A stretch of 64,000 nt of DNA from assembly GCA_963920705.1 (NCBI GenBank), contig OY987240.1, positions 868,001-932,000 on the forward strand, read 5' to 3'. The stretch comes from Odiellus spinosus. Its lineage: Eukaryota > Arthropoda > Arachnida > Opiliones > Phalangiidae. The notes below the pieces were generated by a model. It was not told where the DNA came from, searched no databases, and saw only the letters and a program-made list of their open reading frames with translations. Shown here one piece after another: positions 9,546 through 24,100 of the stretch (positions are counted from its first letter, which is position 1; each line of letters opens with the position of its first letter). Position numbers and translations under genes: made by a program.

Positions 9546-11066
9546 AGCGAATTTTTAAAATCTGAAATTTGACTATTTTAATATTGTATGATTTCTTGAA
9601 TTGGCCATATTTTTCTTGTTTTTCAACGGATTTTTGAAAACTCTTATTATTTAGACTGTCCATTAATTGCTCTTTCTAATGACTTTGGTTTTGTCTATAT
9701 TGCCAAAACGTGACAAATATAAAATGGGTTGAAATGAAGCTAAAACGCTTAAAAATCAAACATTATTGGATTCAAATGTACACAAAACATTTGATTTTTA
9801 AGCGATTTAGACAAAATCAACACGTATCGAAAGAGCAAATATTGGTCTATCTAAAAAACAAGAGTTTTGGAAAATCCGTTGAAAAACATGGAAAATATAG
9901 CCAATTCAAAAAACATCTAATATCAAAAAGCGAATTTTTAAAATCTGAAATTTGACTATTTTGATATTGTATGGTTTCTTGAATTGGCCATATTTTTCTT
10001 GTTTTTCAACGGATTTTTGAAAACTTATTATTTAGACTGTCCATTAATTGCTCTTTCGAATGACTTTGGTTTTGTCTAAATTGCAAAATTGTGACAAATA
10101 TAAAATTGGTTAAAATTAAGCAAAAACACTTAAAAATCCAAGATTATTGGATTCAAATGGACACAAAACTTTTGATTTTTAAGCGATTTAGACAAAATTA
10201 ACACGTATCGAAAGAGCAAATATTGGTCTATCTAAAAAACAAGAGTTTTGGAAAATCCGTTGAAAAACATGGAAAATATAGCCAATTCAAAAAACATCTA
10301 ATATCAAAAAGCGAATTTTTAAAATCTGAAATTTGACTATTTTGATATTGTATGGTTTCTTGAATTGGCCATATTTTTCTTGTTTTTCAACGGATTTTTG
10401 AAAACTCTTATTATTTAGACTGTCCATTAATTGCTCTTTCGAATGACTTTGGTTTTGTCTAAATTGCAAAATTGTGACAAATATAAAATTGATTAAAATT
10501 AAGCAAAAACACTTAAAAATCCAAGATTATGGGATTCAAATGGACACAAAACTTTTGATTTTAAAGCGATTTAGACAAAATTAAGACCACTCGAAAGACC
10601 AAATTTTGGTCTATCTAAAAAACAAGGGTTTTGGAAAATCCGATAAAAAACATGGAAAATATGGCCAATTCAAAAAACATCTAATATCAAAAAGCGAATA
10701 TTTAAAATCTGAAATTTGACTATTTTGATATTGTATGATTTCTTGAATTGGCCATATATTTCTTGTTTTTCAACGGATTTTTGAAAACTCTTATTATTTA
10801 GACTGTCCATTAATTGCTCTTTCGAATGACTTTGGTTTTGTCTAAATTGCCAAAACGTGACAAATATAAAATTGGTTAAAATTAAGAAAAAACGCTTAAA
10901 AATCCAAGATTATTGGATTCAAATGGACACAAAACTTTTGATTTTTAAGCGATTTAGACAAAATTAAGACCACTTGAAAGAGCAAATATTGGTCTATCTA
11001 AAAAACAAGAGTTTTGGAAAATCCGTTGAAAAACATGGAAAATATAGCCAATTCAAAAAACATCTA
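9546..11066. repeat. Segmental copy B of the 6,506-bp-offset duplication
   Basis: This is the counterpart of the block at 3040-4560, with the same marker series and only scattered differences (for example ATGGACAC versus ATGTACAC at the 9778 equivalent). It follows directly on the dimeric block, as copy A directly precedes it, so a segment was copied across the dimer expansion. Confidence 0.7.
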
Positions 11067-11435
11067 ATATCAAAAAGCGAATTTTTAAAATCTGAAATTT
11101 GACTATTTTGATATTGTATGATTTTTTGAATTGGCCATATTTTTCTTGTTTTTCAACGGATTTTTGAAAACTCTTATTATTTAGACTGTCCATTAATTGC
11201 TCTTTCGAATGACTTTGGTTTTGTCTAAATTGCCAAAACGTGACAAATATAAAATGAGTTAAAATTAAGCAAAAACGCTTAAAAATCCAAGATTATTGGA
11301 TTCAAATGGACACAAAACTTTTGATTTTTAAGCGATTTAGACAAAATTAAGACCACTCGAAAGAGCAAATATTGGTCTATCTAAAAAACAAGAGTTTTGG
11401 AAAATCCGTTGAAAAACATGGAAAATATGGACAAT

Positions 11436-14120
11436 TCAAAAAACATCTAATATCAAAAAGCGAATTTTTAAAATCTGAAATTTGACTATTTTGATATTGT
11501 ATGATTTCTTGAATTGGCCATATTTTTCTTGTTTTTCAACTGATTTTTGAAAACTCTTATTATTTAGACTGTCCATTAATTGCTCTTTCGAATGACTTTC
11601 GTTTTGTCTAAATTGCCAAAACGTGACAAATATAAAATGGGTTGAAATGAAGCTAAAACGCTTAAAAATCAAACATTATTGGATTCAAATGGACGCAAAA
11701 CATTTGATTTTTAAGCGATTTAGACAAAATCAACACGTATCGCAAGAGCAAATATTGGTCTATCTAAAAAACAAGAGTTTTGGAAAATCCTTTGAAAAAC
11801 ATGGAAAATATAGCCAATTCAAAAAACATCTAATATCAAAAAGCGAATTTTTAAAATCTGAAATTTGACTATTTTGATATTGTATGATTTCTTGAATTGG
11901 CCATATTTTTCTTGTTTTTCAACTGATTTTTGAAAATTCTTATTATTTAGACTGTCCATTAATTGCTCTTTCGAATGACTTTCGTTTTGTCTAAATTGCC
12001 AAAACGTGACAAATATAAAATGGGTTGAAATGAAGCTAAAACGCTTAAAAATCCAAAATTATTGGATTCAAATGGACACAAAACTTTTGATTTTTAAGCG
12101 ATTTAGACAATATTAAGACCGCTCGAAAGAGCAAATATTGGTCTATCTAAAAAACAAGAGTTTTGGAAAATCCGTTGAAAAACATGGAAAATATAGCCAA
12201 TTCAAAAAACATCTAATATCAAAAAGCGAATTTTTAAAATCTGAAATTTTACTATTTTGATATTGTATGGTTTCTTGAATTGGCCATATTTTTCTTGTTT
12301 TTCAACGGATTTTTGAAAACTCTTATTATTTAGACTGTCCATTAATTGCTCTTTCGAATGACTTTGGTTTTGTTTAAATTGCAAAATTGTGACAAATATA
12401 AAATTGATTAAAATTAAGCAAAAACACTTAAAAATCCAAGATTATGGGATTCAAATGGACACAAAACTTTTGATTTTAAAGCGATTTAGACAAAATTAAG
12501 ACCACTCGAAAGACCAAATTTTGGTCTATCTAAAAAACAAGGGTTTTGGAAAATCCGTTAAAAAACATGGAAAATATGGCCAATTCAAAAAACATCTAAT
12601 ATCAAAAAGCGAATTTTTAAAATCTGAAATTTGACTATTTTGATATTGTATGGTTTCTTGAATTGGCCATATTTTTCTTGTTTTTCAACAGATTTTTGAA
12701 AACTCTTATTATTTAGACTGTCCATTAATTGCTCTTTCGAATGACTTTGGTTTTGTCTAAATTGCAAAAACGTGACAAATATAAAATGGGTTAAAATTAA
12801 GCAAAAACGCTTAAAAATCCAAGATTATTGGATTCAAATGGACACAAAACTTTTGATTTTTAAGCGATTTAGACAATATTAAGACCGCTCGAAAGAGCAA
12901 ATATTGGTCTATCTAAAAAACAAGAGTTTTGGAAAATCCGTTGAAAAACATGGAAAATATGGACAATTCAAAAACATCTAATATCAAAAAGCGAATTTTT
13001 AAAATCTGAAATTTGACTATTTTGATATTGTATGATTTCTTCAATTGGCCATATTTTTCTTGTTTTTCAACGGATTTTTGAAAACTCTTATTATTTAGAC
13101 TGTCCATTAATTGCTCTTTCGAATGACTTTGGTTTTGTCTAAATTGCCAAAACGTGACAAATATAAAATGGGTTAAAATTAAGCAAAAACGCTTAAAAAT
13201 CCAAGATTATTGGATTCAAATGGACACAAAACTTTTGATTTTTAAGAGATTTAGACAAAATTAAGACCACTCGAAAGAGCAAATATTGGTCTATCTAAAA
13301 AACAAGAGTTTTGGAAAATCCATTGAAAAACATGGAAAATATGGCCAATTCAAAAAACATCTAATATCAAAAAGCGAATTTTTAAAATCTGAAATTTGAC
13401 TATTTTGATATAGTATGATTTCTTGAATTGGCCATATTTTTCTTGTTTTTCAACTGATTTTTGAAAACTCTTATTATTTAGACTGTCCATTAATTGCTCT
13501 TTCGAATGACTTTCGTTTTGTCTAAATTGCCAAAACGTGACAAATATAAAATTGGTTGAAATGAAGCTAAAACGCTTAAAAATCAAACATTATTGGATTC
13601 AAATGGACGCAAAACATTTGATTTTTAAGCGATTTAGACAAAATCAACACGTATCGAAAGAGCAAATATTGGTCTATCTAAAAAACAAGAGTTTTGGAAA
13701 ATCCTTTGAAAAACATGGAAAATATAGCCAATTCAAAAAACATCTAATATCAAAAAGCGAATTTTTAAAATCTGAAATTTGACTATTTTGATATTGTATG
13801 ATTTCTTGAATTGGCCATATTTTTCTTGTTTTTCAACTGATTTTTGAAAATTCTTATTATTTAGACTGTCCATTAATTGCTCTTTCGAATGACTTTCGTT
13901 TTGTCTAAATTGCCAAAACGTGACAAATATAAAATGGGTTGAAATGAAGCTAAAACGCTTAAAAATCCAAAATTATTGGATTCAAATGGACACAAAACTT
14001 TTGATTTTTAAGCGATTTAGACAATATTAAGACCGCTCGAAAGAGCAAATATTGGTCTATCTAAAAAACAAGAGTTTTGGAAAATCCGTTGAAAAACATG
14101 GAAAATATAGCCAATTCAAA
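11436..14120. repeat. Five-monomer offset duplication (1,914 bp)
   Basis: The block 11436-12200 recurs at 13350-14120 with a constant offset of 1,914 bp. Markers are TTCAACTGATTTTTG, GACTTTCGTTTTG, ATGGACGCAAAAC and GACAATATTAAGACCGC. The monomer between them at ~12200-12580 is nearly identical to the one at 3781 (offset 22 monomers), carrying GAAATTTTACTATT and TTTGTTTAAATTGC. Confidence 0.75.
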
Positions 14121-15286
14121 AAACATCTAATATCAAAAAGCGAATTTTTAAAATCTGAAATTTGACTATTTTGATATTGTATGGTTTCTTGAATTGGCCA
14201 TATTTTTCTTGTTTTTCAACAGATTTTTGAAAACTCTTATTATTTAGACTGTCCATTAATTGCTCTTTCGAATGACTTTGGTTTTGTCTAAATTGCCAAA
14301 ACGTGACAAATATAAAATGGGTTTAAAATGAAGCATAAACGATTAAAAATCCAAGATATTAACGGATTCAAATGGACACAAAACTTTTGATTTTAAAGCG
14401 ATTTAGACAAAATTAAGACCACTCGAAAGACCAAATTTTTTTCAATCTAAAAAACAAGAGTTTTGGAAAATCCGTTGAAAAACATGGAAAATATGGCCAA
14501 TTCAAAAAACATCTAATATCAAAAAGCGAATTTTTAAAATCTGAAATTTGACTATTTTGATATAGTATGATTTCTTGAATTGGCCATATTTTTCTTGTTT
14601 TTCAACGGATTTTTGAAAACTCTTATTATTTAGACTGTCCATTAATTGCTCTTTCGAATGACTTTGGTTTTGTCTAAATTGCCAAAACGTGACAAATATA
14701 AAATTGGTTAAACTTAAGCAAAAACGCTTAAACATCCAAGATTATTGGATTCAAATGGACACAAAACTTTTGATTTTAAAGCGATTTAGACAAAATTAAG
14801 ACCACTCGAAAGAGCAAATATTGGTCTATCTAAAAAACAAGAGTTTTGGAAAATCCGTTGAAAAACCTGGAATATATGGCCAATTCAAAAAACATCTAAT
14901 ATCAAAAAGCGAATTTTTAAAATCTGAAATTTGACTATTTTGATATTGTATGATTTCTTGAATTGGCCATATTTTTCTTGTTTTTCAACGGATTTTTGAA
15001 AACTCTTATTATTTAGACTGTCCATTAATTGCTCTTTCGAATGACTTTGGTTTTGTCTTAATTGCCAAAACCTGACAAATATAAAATTGGTTAAAATTAA
15101 GCAAAAACGCTTAAAAATCCAAGATTATTGGATTCAAATGGACACAAAACTTTTGATTTTAAAGCGATTTAGACAAAATTAAGACCACTCGAAAGACCAA
15201 ATTTTTTTCTATCTAAAAAACAAGAGTTTTGGAAAATCCGTTGAAAAACATGGAAAATATGGCCAATTCAAAAAACATCAAATATC

Positions 15287-15652
15287 AAAAAGCGAATTTT
15301 TAAAATCTGAAATTTGATTATTTTGATATAGTATGATTTCTTGAATTGGCCATATTTTTCTTGTTTTTCAACGGATTTTAGACTGTCCATTAATTGCTCT
15401 TTCGAATGACTTTGGTTTTGTCTAAATTGCCAAAACGTGACAAATATAAAATGGGTTTAAAATGAAGCAAAAACGCTTAAAAATCCAAGATTATTGGATT
15501 CAAATGGACACAAAACTTTTGATTTTAAAGCGATTTAGACAAAATTAAGACCACTCGAAAGACCAAATTTTGGTCTATCTTAAAAACCAGAGTTTTGGAA
15601 AATCCGTTGAAAAACATGGAAAATATGGACAATTCAAAAAAAATCTAATATC
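15287..15652. repeat. Short monomer with 18-bp internal deletion
   Basis: The landmark-to-landmark distance is 366 bp here. Near 15371-15381, ACGGATTTT is joined directly to AGACTGTCC, so the usual 18 bp between them (TGAAAACTCTTATTATTT) are missing; a 1-bp gain in GGGTTTAAAATG offsets this slightly. The deletion lies in the right dyad arm and was not amplified to neighbours. Confidence 0.85.
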
Positions 15653-17760
15653 AAAAAGCGAATTTTTAAAATCTGAAATTTGATTATTTTGATATAGTAT
15701 GATTTCTTGAATTGGCCATATTTTTCTTGTTTTTCAACGGATTTTTGAAAACTCTTGTTATTTAGACTGTCCATTAATTGCTCTTTCGAATGACTTTGGT
15801 TTTGTCTAAATTGCCAAAACGTGACAAATATAAAATGGGTTAAAATTAACCAAAAACGCTTAAAAATCCAAGATTATTGGATTCAAATGGACACAAAACT
15901 TTTGATTTTAAAGCGATTTAGACAAAATTAAGACCACTCGAAAGACCAAATTTTGGTCTATCTAAAAAACAAGAGTTTTGGAAAATCCGTTGAAAAACAT
16001 GGAAAATATGGCCAATTCAAAAAACATCTAATATCAAAAAGCGAATTTTTAAAATCTGAAATTTGACTATTTTAATATTGTATGATTTCTTGAATTGGCC
16101 ATATTTTTCTTGTTTTTCAACGGATTTTTGAAAACTCTTATTATTTAGACTGTCCATTAATTGCTCTTTCGAATGACTTTGGTTTTGTCTAAATTGCCAA
16201 AACGTGACAAATATAAAATTGGTTAAAATTAAGCAAAAACGCTTAAAAATCCAAGATTATTGGATTCAAATGGACACAAAACTTTTGATTTTTAAGCGAT
16301 TTAGACAAAATTAAGATCACTCGAAAGAGCAAATATTGGTCTATCTAAAAAACAAGAGTTTTGGAAAATCCGTTGAAAAACCTGGAAAATATGGCCAATT
16401 CAAAAAACATCTAATATCAAAAAGCGAATTTTTAAAATCTGAAATTTGACTATTTTGATATTGTATGATTTCTTGAATTGGCCATATTTTTCTTGTTTTT
16501 CAACGGATTTTTGAAAACTCTTATTATTTAGACTGTCCATTAATTGCTCTTTCGAATGACTTTGGTTTTGTCTAAATTGCCAAAACGTGACAAATATAAA
16601 ATGGGTTTAAAATGAAGCAAAAACGCTTAAAAATCCAAGATTATTGGATTCAAATGGACACAAAACTTTTGATTTTAAAGCGATTTAGACAAAATTAAGA
16701 CCACTCGAAAGACCAAATTTTGGTCTATCTTAAAAACCAGAGTTTTGGAAAATCCGTTGAAAAACATGGAAAATATGGACAATTCAAAAAAAATCTAATA
16801 TCAAAAAGCGAATTTTTAAAATCTGAAATTTGATTATTTTGATATAGTATGATTTCTTGAATTGGCCATATTTTTCTTGTTTTTCAACGGATTTTTGAAA
16901 ACTCTTGTTATTTAGACTGTCCATTAATTGCTCTTTCGAATGACTTTGGTTTTGTCTAAATTGCCAAAACGTGACAAATATAAAATGGGTTAAAATTAAC
17001 CAAAAACGCTTAAAAATCCAAGATTATTGGATTCAAATGGACACAAAACTTTTGATTTTAAAGCGATTTAGACAAAATTAAGACCACTCGAAAGACCAAA
17101 TTTTGGTCTATCTAAAAAACAAGAGTTTTGGAAAATCCGTTGATAAACATGGAAAATATGGCCAATTCAAAAAACATCTAATATCAAAAAGCGAATTTTT
17201 AAAATCTGAAATTTGACTATTTTAATATTGTATGATTTCTTGAATTGGCCATATTTTTCTTGTTTTTCAACGGATTTTTGAAAACTCTTATTATTTAGAC
17301 TGTCCATTAATTGCTCTTTCGAATGACTTTGGTTTTGTCTAAATTGCCAAAACGTGACAAATATAAAATTGGTTAAAATTAAGCAAAAACGCTTAAAAAT
17401 CCAAGATTATTGGATTCAAATGGACACAAAACTTTTGATTTTTAAGCGATTTAGACAAAATTAAGATCACTCGAAAGAGCAAATATTGGTCTATCTAAAA
17501 AACAAGAGTTTTGGAAAATCCGTTGAAAAACCTGGAAAATATGGCCAATTCAAAAAACATCTAATATCAAAAAGCGAATTTTTAAAATCTGAAATTTGAC
17601 TATTTTGATATTGTATGATTTCTTGAATTGGCCATATTTTTCTTGTTTTTCAACGGATTTTTGAAAACTCTTATTATTTAGACTGTCCATTAATTGCTCT
17701 TTCGAATGACTTTGGTTTTGTCTAAATTGCCAAAACGTGACAAATATAAAATGGGTTTAA
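15451..17760. repeat. Trimeric higher-order repeat (1,150 bp)
   Basis: ATGGGTTTAAAATGAAGC recurs at 15451, 16601 and 17751, and TTAAGATCACTCG at 16311 and 17461, all at a 1,150-bp offset. The first trimer (15451-16600) and the second (16601-17750) are near-identical by eye; one difference is TTGAAAAACATGG versus TTGATAAACATGG near 17144. The last trimer gives way to a different arrangement after ~17860. Confidence 0.88.
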
Positions 17761-18139
17761 AATGAAGCAAAAACGCTTAAAAATCCAAGATTATTGGATT
17801 CAAATGGACACAAAACTTTTGATTTTAAAGCGATTTAGACAAAATTAAGACCACTCGAAAGAGCAAATATTGGTCTATCTAAAAAACAAGAGTTTTGGAA
17901 AATCCGTTGAAAAACATGGAAAATATGGACAATTCAAAAAACATCTAATATCAAAAAGCGAATTTTTAAAATCTGAAATTTGACTATTTTGATATAGTAT
18001 GATTTCTTGAATTGGCCATATTTTTCTTGTTTTTCAACGGATTTTTGAAAACTCTTGTTATTTAGACTGTCCATTAATTGCTCTTTCGAATGATTTTGGT
18101 TTTGTCTAAATTGCCAAAACGTAACAAATATAAAATTGG

Positions 18140-21100
18140 TTAAAATTAAGCAAAAACGCTTAAAAATCCAAGATTATTGGATTCAAATGGACACAAAACT
18201 TTTGATTTTTAAGCGATTAAGACAAAATTAAGACCACTCGAAAGAGCAAATATTGGTCTATCTAAAAAACAAGAGTTTTGGAAAATCCATTGAAAAACAT
18301 GGAAAATATGGCCAATTCAAAAAACATCTAATATCAAAAAGCGAATTTTTAAAATCTGAAATTTGACTATTTTGATATAGTATGATTTCTTGAATTGGCC
18401 ATATTTTTCTTGTTTTTCAACGGATTTTTGAAAACTCTTGTTATTTAGACTGTCCATTAATTGCTCTTTCGAATGACTTTGGTTTTGTCTAAATTGCCAA
18501 AACGTGACAAATATAAAATGGGTTAAAATTAACCAAAAACGCTTAAAAATCCAAGATTATTGGATTCAAATGGACACAAAACTTTTGATTTTAAAGCGAT
18601 TTAGACAAAATTAAGACCACTCGAAAGAGCAAATATTGGTCTATCTAAAAAACAAGAGTTTTGGAAAATCCGTTGAAAAACATGGAAAATATGGCCAATT
18701 CAAAAAACATCTAATATCAAAAAGCGAATTTTTAAAATCTGAAATTTGACTATTTTAATATTGTATGATTTCTTGAATTGGCCATATTTTTCTTGTTTTT
18801 CAACGGATTTTTGAAAACTCTTATTATTTAGACTGTCCATTAATTGCTCTTTCTAATGACTTTGGTTTTGTCTATATTGCCAAAACGTGACAAATATAAA
18901 ATGGGTTGAAATGAAGCTAAAACGCTTAAAAATCCAAGATTATTGGATTCAAATGGACACAAAACTTTTGATTTTAAAGCGATTTAGACAAAATTAAGAT
19001 CACTCGAAAGAGCAAATATTGGTCTATCTAAAAAAAAGAGTTTTGGAAAATCCGTTGAAAAACCTGGAAAATATGGCCAATTCAAAAAACATCTAATATC
19101 AAAAAGCGAATTTTTAAAATCTGAAATTTGACTATTTTGATATTGTATGATTTCTTGAATTGGCCATATTTTTCTTGTTTTTCAACGGATTTTTGAAAAC
19201 TCTTATTATTTAGACTGTCCATTAATTGCTCTTTCGAATGACTTTGGTTTTGTCTAAATTGCCAAAACGTGACAAATATAAAATTGGTTAAACTTAAGCA
19301 AAAACGCTTAAACATCCAAGATTATTGGATTCAAATGGACACAAAACTTTTGATTTTAAAGCGATTTAGACAAAATTAAGACCACTCGAAAGACCCAATT
19401 TTGGTCTATCTAAAAAACAAGAGTTTTGGAAAATCCGTTGAAAAACATGGAAAATATGGCCAATTCAAAAAACATCTAATATCAAAAAGCGAATTTTTAA
19501 AATCTGAAATTTGACTATTTTGATATTGTATGATTTCTTGAATTGGCCATATTTTTCTTGTTTTTCAACGGATTTTTGAAAACTCTTATTATTTAGACTG
19601 TCCATTAATTGCTCTTTCGAATGACTTTGGTTTTGTCTAAATTGCCAAAACGTGACAAATATAAAATTGGTTAAAATTAAGAAAAAACGCTTAAAAATCC
19701 AAGATTATTGGATTCAAATGGACACAAAACTTTTGATTTTTAAGCGATTTAGACAAAATTAAGACCACTCGAAAGAGCAAATATTGGTCTATCTAAAAAA
19801 CAAGAGTTTTGGAAAATCCGTTGAAAAACATGGAAAATATGGACAATTCAAAAAACATCTAATATCAAAAAGCGAATTTTTAAAATCTGAAATTTGACTA
19901 TTTTGATATAGTATGATTTCTTGAATTGGCCATATTTTTCTTGTTTTTCAACGGATTTTTGAAAACTCTTGTTATTTAGACTGTCCATTAATTGCTCTTT
20001 CGAATGACTTCGGTTTTGTCTAAATTGCCAAAACGTGACAAATATAAAATGGGTTTAAAATTAAGCAAAAACGCTTAAAAATCCAAGATTATTGGATTCA
20101 AATGGACACAAAACTTTTGATTTTAAAGCGATTTAGATAAAATTAAGACTACTCGAAAGACCAAATTTTGGACTATCTAAAAAACAAAAGTTTTGGAAAA
20201 TCCGTTGAAAAACATGGAAAATATGGCCAATTCAAAAAACATCTAATATCAAAAAGCGAATTTTTAAAATCTGAAATTTGACTATTTTGATATTGTATGA
20301 TTTCTTGAATTGGCCATATTTTTCTTGTTTTTCAACGGATTTTTGAAAACTCTTATTATTTAGACTGTCCATTAATTGCTCTTTCGAATGACTTTGGTTT
20401 TGTCTAAATTGCCAAAACGTGACAAATATAAAATTGGTTAAAATTAAGAAAAAACGCTTAAAAATCCAAGATTATTGGATTCAAATGGACACAAAACTTG
20501 ATTTTTAAGCGATTTAAACAAAATTAAGACCACTCGAAAAAGCAAATATTGTTCTATCTAAAAAACAAGAGTTTTGGAAAATCCGTTGAAAAACATGGAA
20601 AATATGGCCAATTCAAAAAACATCTAATATCAAAAAGCGAATTTTTAAAATCTGAAATTTGACTATTTTAATATTGTATGATTTCTTGAATTGGCCATAT
20701 TTTTCTTGTTTTTCAACGGATTTTTGAAAACTCTTGTTATTTAGACTGTCCATTAATTGCTCTTTCGAATGACTTTGGTTTTGTCTAAATTGCCAAAACG
20801 TGACAAATATAAAATGGGTTAAAATTAACCAAAAACGCTTAAAAATCCAAGATTATTGGATTCAAATGGACACAAAACTTTTGATTTTAAAGCGATTTAG
20901 ACAAAATTAAGACCACTCGAAAGACCAAATTTTGGTCTAACTAAAAAACAAGAGTTTTGGAAAATCCGTTGAAAAACATGGAAAATTTGGCCAATTCAAA
21001 AAACATCTAATATCAAAAAGCGAATTTTTAAAATCTGAAATTTGACTATTTTAATATTGTATGATTTCTTGAATTGGCCATATTTTTCTTGTTTTTCAAC

Positions 21101-24100
21101 GGATTTTTGAAAACTCTTATTATTTAGACTGTCCATTAATTGCTCTTTCTAATGACTTTGGTTTTGTCTATATTGCCAAAACGTGACAAATATAAAATGG
21201 GTTGAAATGAAGCTAAAACGCTTAAAAATCAAACATTATTGGATTCAAATGGACACAAAACTTTTGATTTTAAAGCGATTTAGACAAAATTAAGACTACT
21301 CGAAAAACCAAATTTTGGTCTATCTAAAAAACAAGAGTTTTGGAAAATCCGTTGAAAAACATGGAAAATATGGCCAATTCAAAAAACATCTAATATCAAA
21401 AAGCGAATTTTTAAAATCTGAAATTTTACTATTTTGATATTGTATGATTTCTTGAATTGGCCATATTTTTCTTGTTTTTCAACGGATTTTTGAAAACTCT
21501 TATTATTTAGACTGTCCATTAATTGCTCTTTCGAATGACTTTGGTTTTGTCTAAATTGCCAAAACGTGACAAATATAAAATTGGTTAAAATTAAGAAAAA
21601 ACGCTTAAAAATCCAAGATTATTGGATTCAAATGGACAAAAAACTTTTGATTTTTAAGCCATTTAGACAAAATTAAGACCACTCGAAATAGCAAATATTG
21701 GTCTATCTAAAAAATAAGAGTTTTGGAAAATCCATTGAAAAACATGGAAAATATGGACAATTCAAAAAACATCTAATATCAAAAAGCGAATTTTTAAAAT
21801 CTGAAATTTGACTATTTTGATATTGTATGATTTCTTGAATTGGCCATATTTTTCTTGTTTTTCAACGGATTTTTGAAAACTCTTGTTATTTAGACTGTCC
21901 ATTAATTGCTCTTTCGAATGACTTTGGTTTTGTCTAAATTGCCAAAACGTGACAAATATAAAATGGGTTTAAAATTAAGCAAAAACGCTTAAAAATCCAA
22001 GATTATTGGATTCAAATGGACACAAAACTTTTGATTTTAAAGCGATTTAGATAAAATTAAGACTACTCGAAAGACCAAATTTTGGACTATCTAAAAAACA
22101 AAAGTTTTGGAAAATCCGTTGAAAAACATGGAAAATATGGCCAATTCAAAAAACATCTAATATCAAAAAGCGAATTTTTAAAATCTGAAATTTGACTATT
22201 TTGATATTGTATGATTTCTTGAATTGGCCATATTTTTCTTGTTTTTCAACGGATTTTTGAAAACTCTTATTATTTAGACTGTCCATTAATTGCTCTTTCG
22301 AATGACTTTGGTTTTGTCTAAATTGCCAAAACGTGACAAATATAAAATTGGTTAAAATTAAGAAAAAACGCTTAAAAATCCAAGATTATTGGATTCAAAT
22401 GGACACAAAACTTGATTTTTAAGCGATTTAAACAAAATTAAGACCACTCGAAAAAGCAAATATTGTTCTATCTAAAAAACAAGAGTTTTGGAAAATCCGT
22501 TGAAAAACATGGAAAATATGGACAATTCAAAAAACGTCTAATATCAAAAAGCGAATTTTTAAAATCTGAAATTTGAATATTTTGATATTGTATGATTTCT
22601 TGAATTGGCCATATTTTTCTTGTTTTTCAACGGATTTTTGAAAACTCTTATTATTTAGACTGTCCATTAATTGCTCTTTCGAATGACTTTGGTTTTGTCT
22701 AAATTGCCAAAACGTGACAAATATAAAATTGGTTAAAATTAAGAAAAAACGCTTAAAAATCCAAGATTATTGGATTCAAATGGACACAAAACTTTTGATT
22801 TTTAAGCGATTTAGACATAATTAAGACAACTCGAAAGAGCAAATATTGGTCTATCTAAAAAACAAGAGTTTTGGAAAATCCGTTGAAAAACATGGAAAAT
22901 ATAGCCAATTCAAAAAACATCTAATATCAAAAAGCGAATTTTTAAAATCTGAAATTTGACTATTTTGATATTGTATGATTTCTTGAATTGGCCATATTTT
23001 TCTTGTTTTTCAACGGATTTTTGAAAACTCTTATTATTTAGACTGTCCATTAATTGCTCTTTCGAATTACTTTGGTTTTGTCTAAATTGCCAAAAGGTGA
23101 CAAATATAAAATGGGTTTAAAATTAAGCAAAAACGCTTAAAAATCCAAGATTATTGGATTCAAATGGACACAAAACTTTTGATTTTTAAGCGATTAAGAC
23201 AAAATTAAGACCACTCGAAAGAGCAAATATTGGTCTATCTAAAAAACAAGAGTTTTGGAAAATCCATTGAAAAACATGGAAAATATGGCCAATTCAAAAA
23301 ACATCTAATATCAAAAAGCGAATTTTTAAAATCTGAAATTTGACTATTTTGATATAGTATGATTTCTTGAATTGGCCATATTTTTCTTGTTTTTCAACGG
23401 ATTTTTGAAAACTCTTGTTATTTAGACTGTCCATTAATTGCTCTTTCGAATGACTTTGGTTTTGTCTAAATTGCCAAAACGTGACAAATATAAAATGGGT
23501 TAAAATTAACCAAAAACGCTTAAAAATCCAAGATTATTGGATTCAAATGGACACAAAACTTTTGATTTTAAAGCGATTTAGACAAAATTAAGACCACTCG
23601 AAAGAGCAAATATTGGTCTATCTAAAAAACAAGAGTTTTGGAAAATCCGTTGAAAAACATGGAAAATATGGCCAATTCAAAAAACATCTAATATCAAAAA
23701 GCGAATTTTTAAAATCTGAAATTTGACTATTTTAATATTGTATGATTTCTTGAATTGGCCATATTTTTCTTGTTTTTCAACGGATTTTTGAAAACTCTTA
23801 TTATTTAGACTGTCCATTAATTGCTCTTTCTAATGACTTTGGTTTTGTCTATATTGCCAAAACGTGACAAATATAAAATGGGTTGAAATGAAGCTAAAAC
23901 GCTTAAAAATCCAAGATTATTGGATTCAAATGGACACAAAACTTTTGATTTTAAAGCGATTTAGACAAAATTAAGATCACTCGAAAGAGCAAATATTGGT
24001 CTATCTAAAAAAAAGAGTTTTGGAAAATCCGTTGAAAAACCTGGAAAATATGGCCAATTCAAAAAACATCTAATATCAAAAAGCGAATTTTTAAAATCTG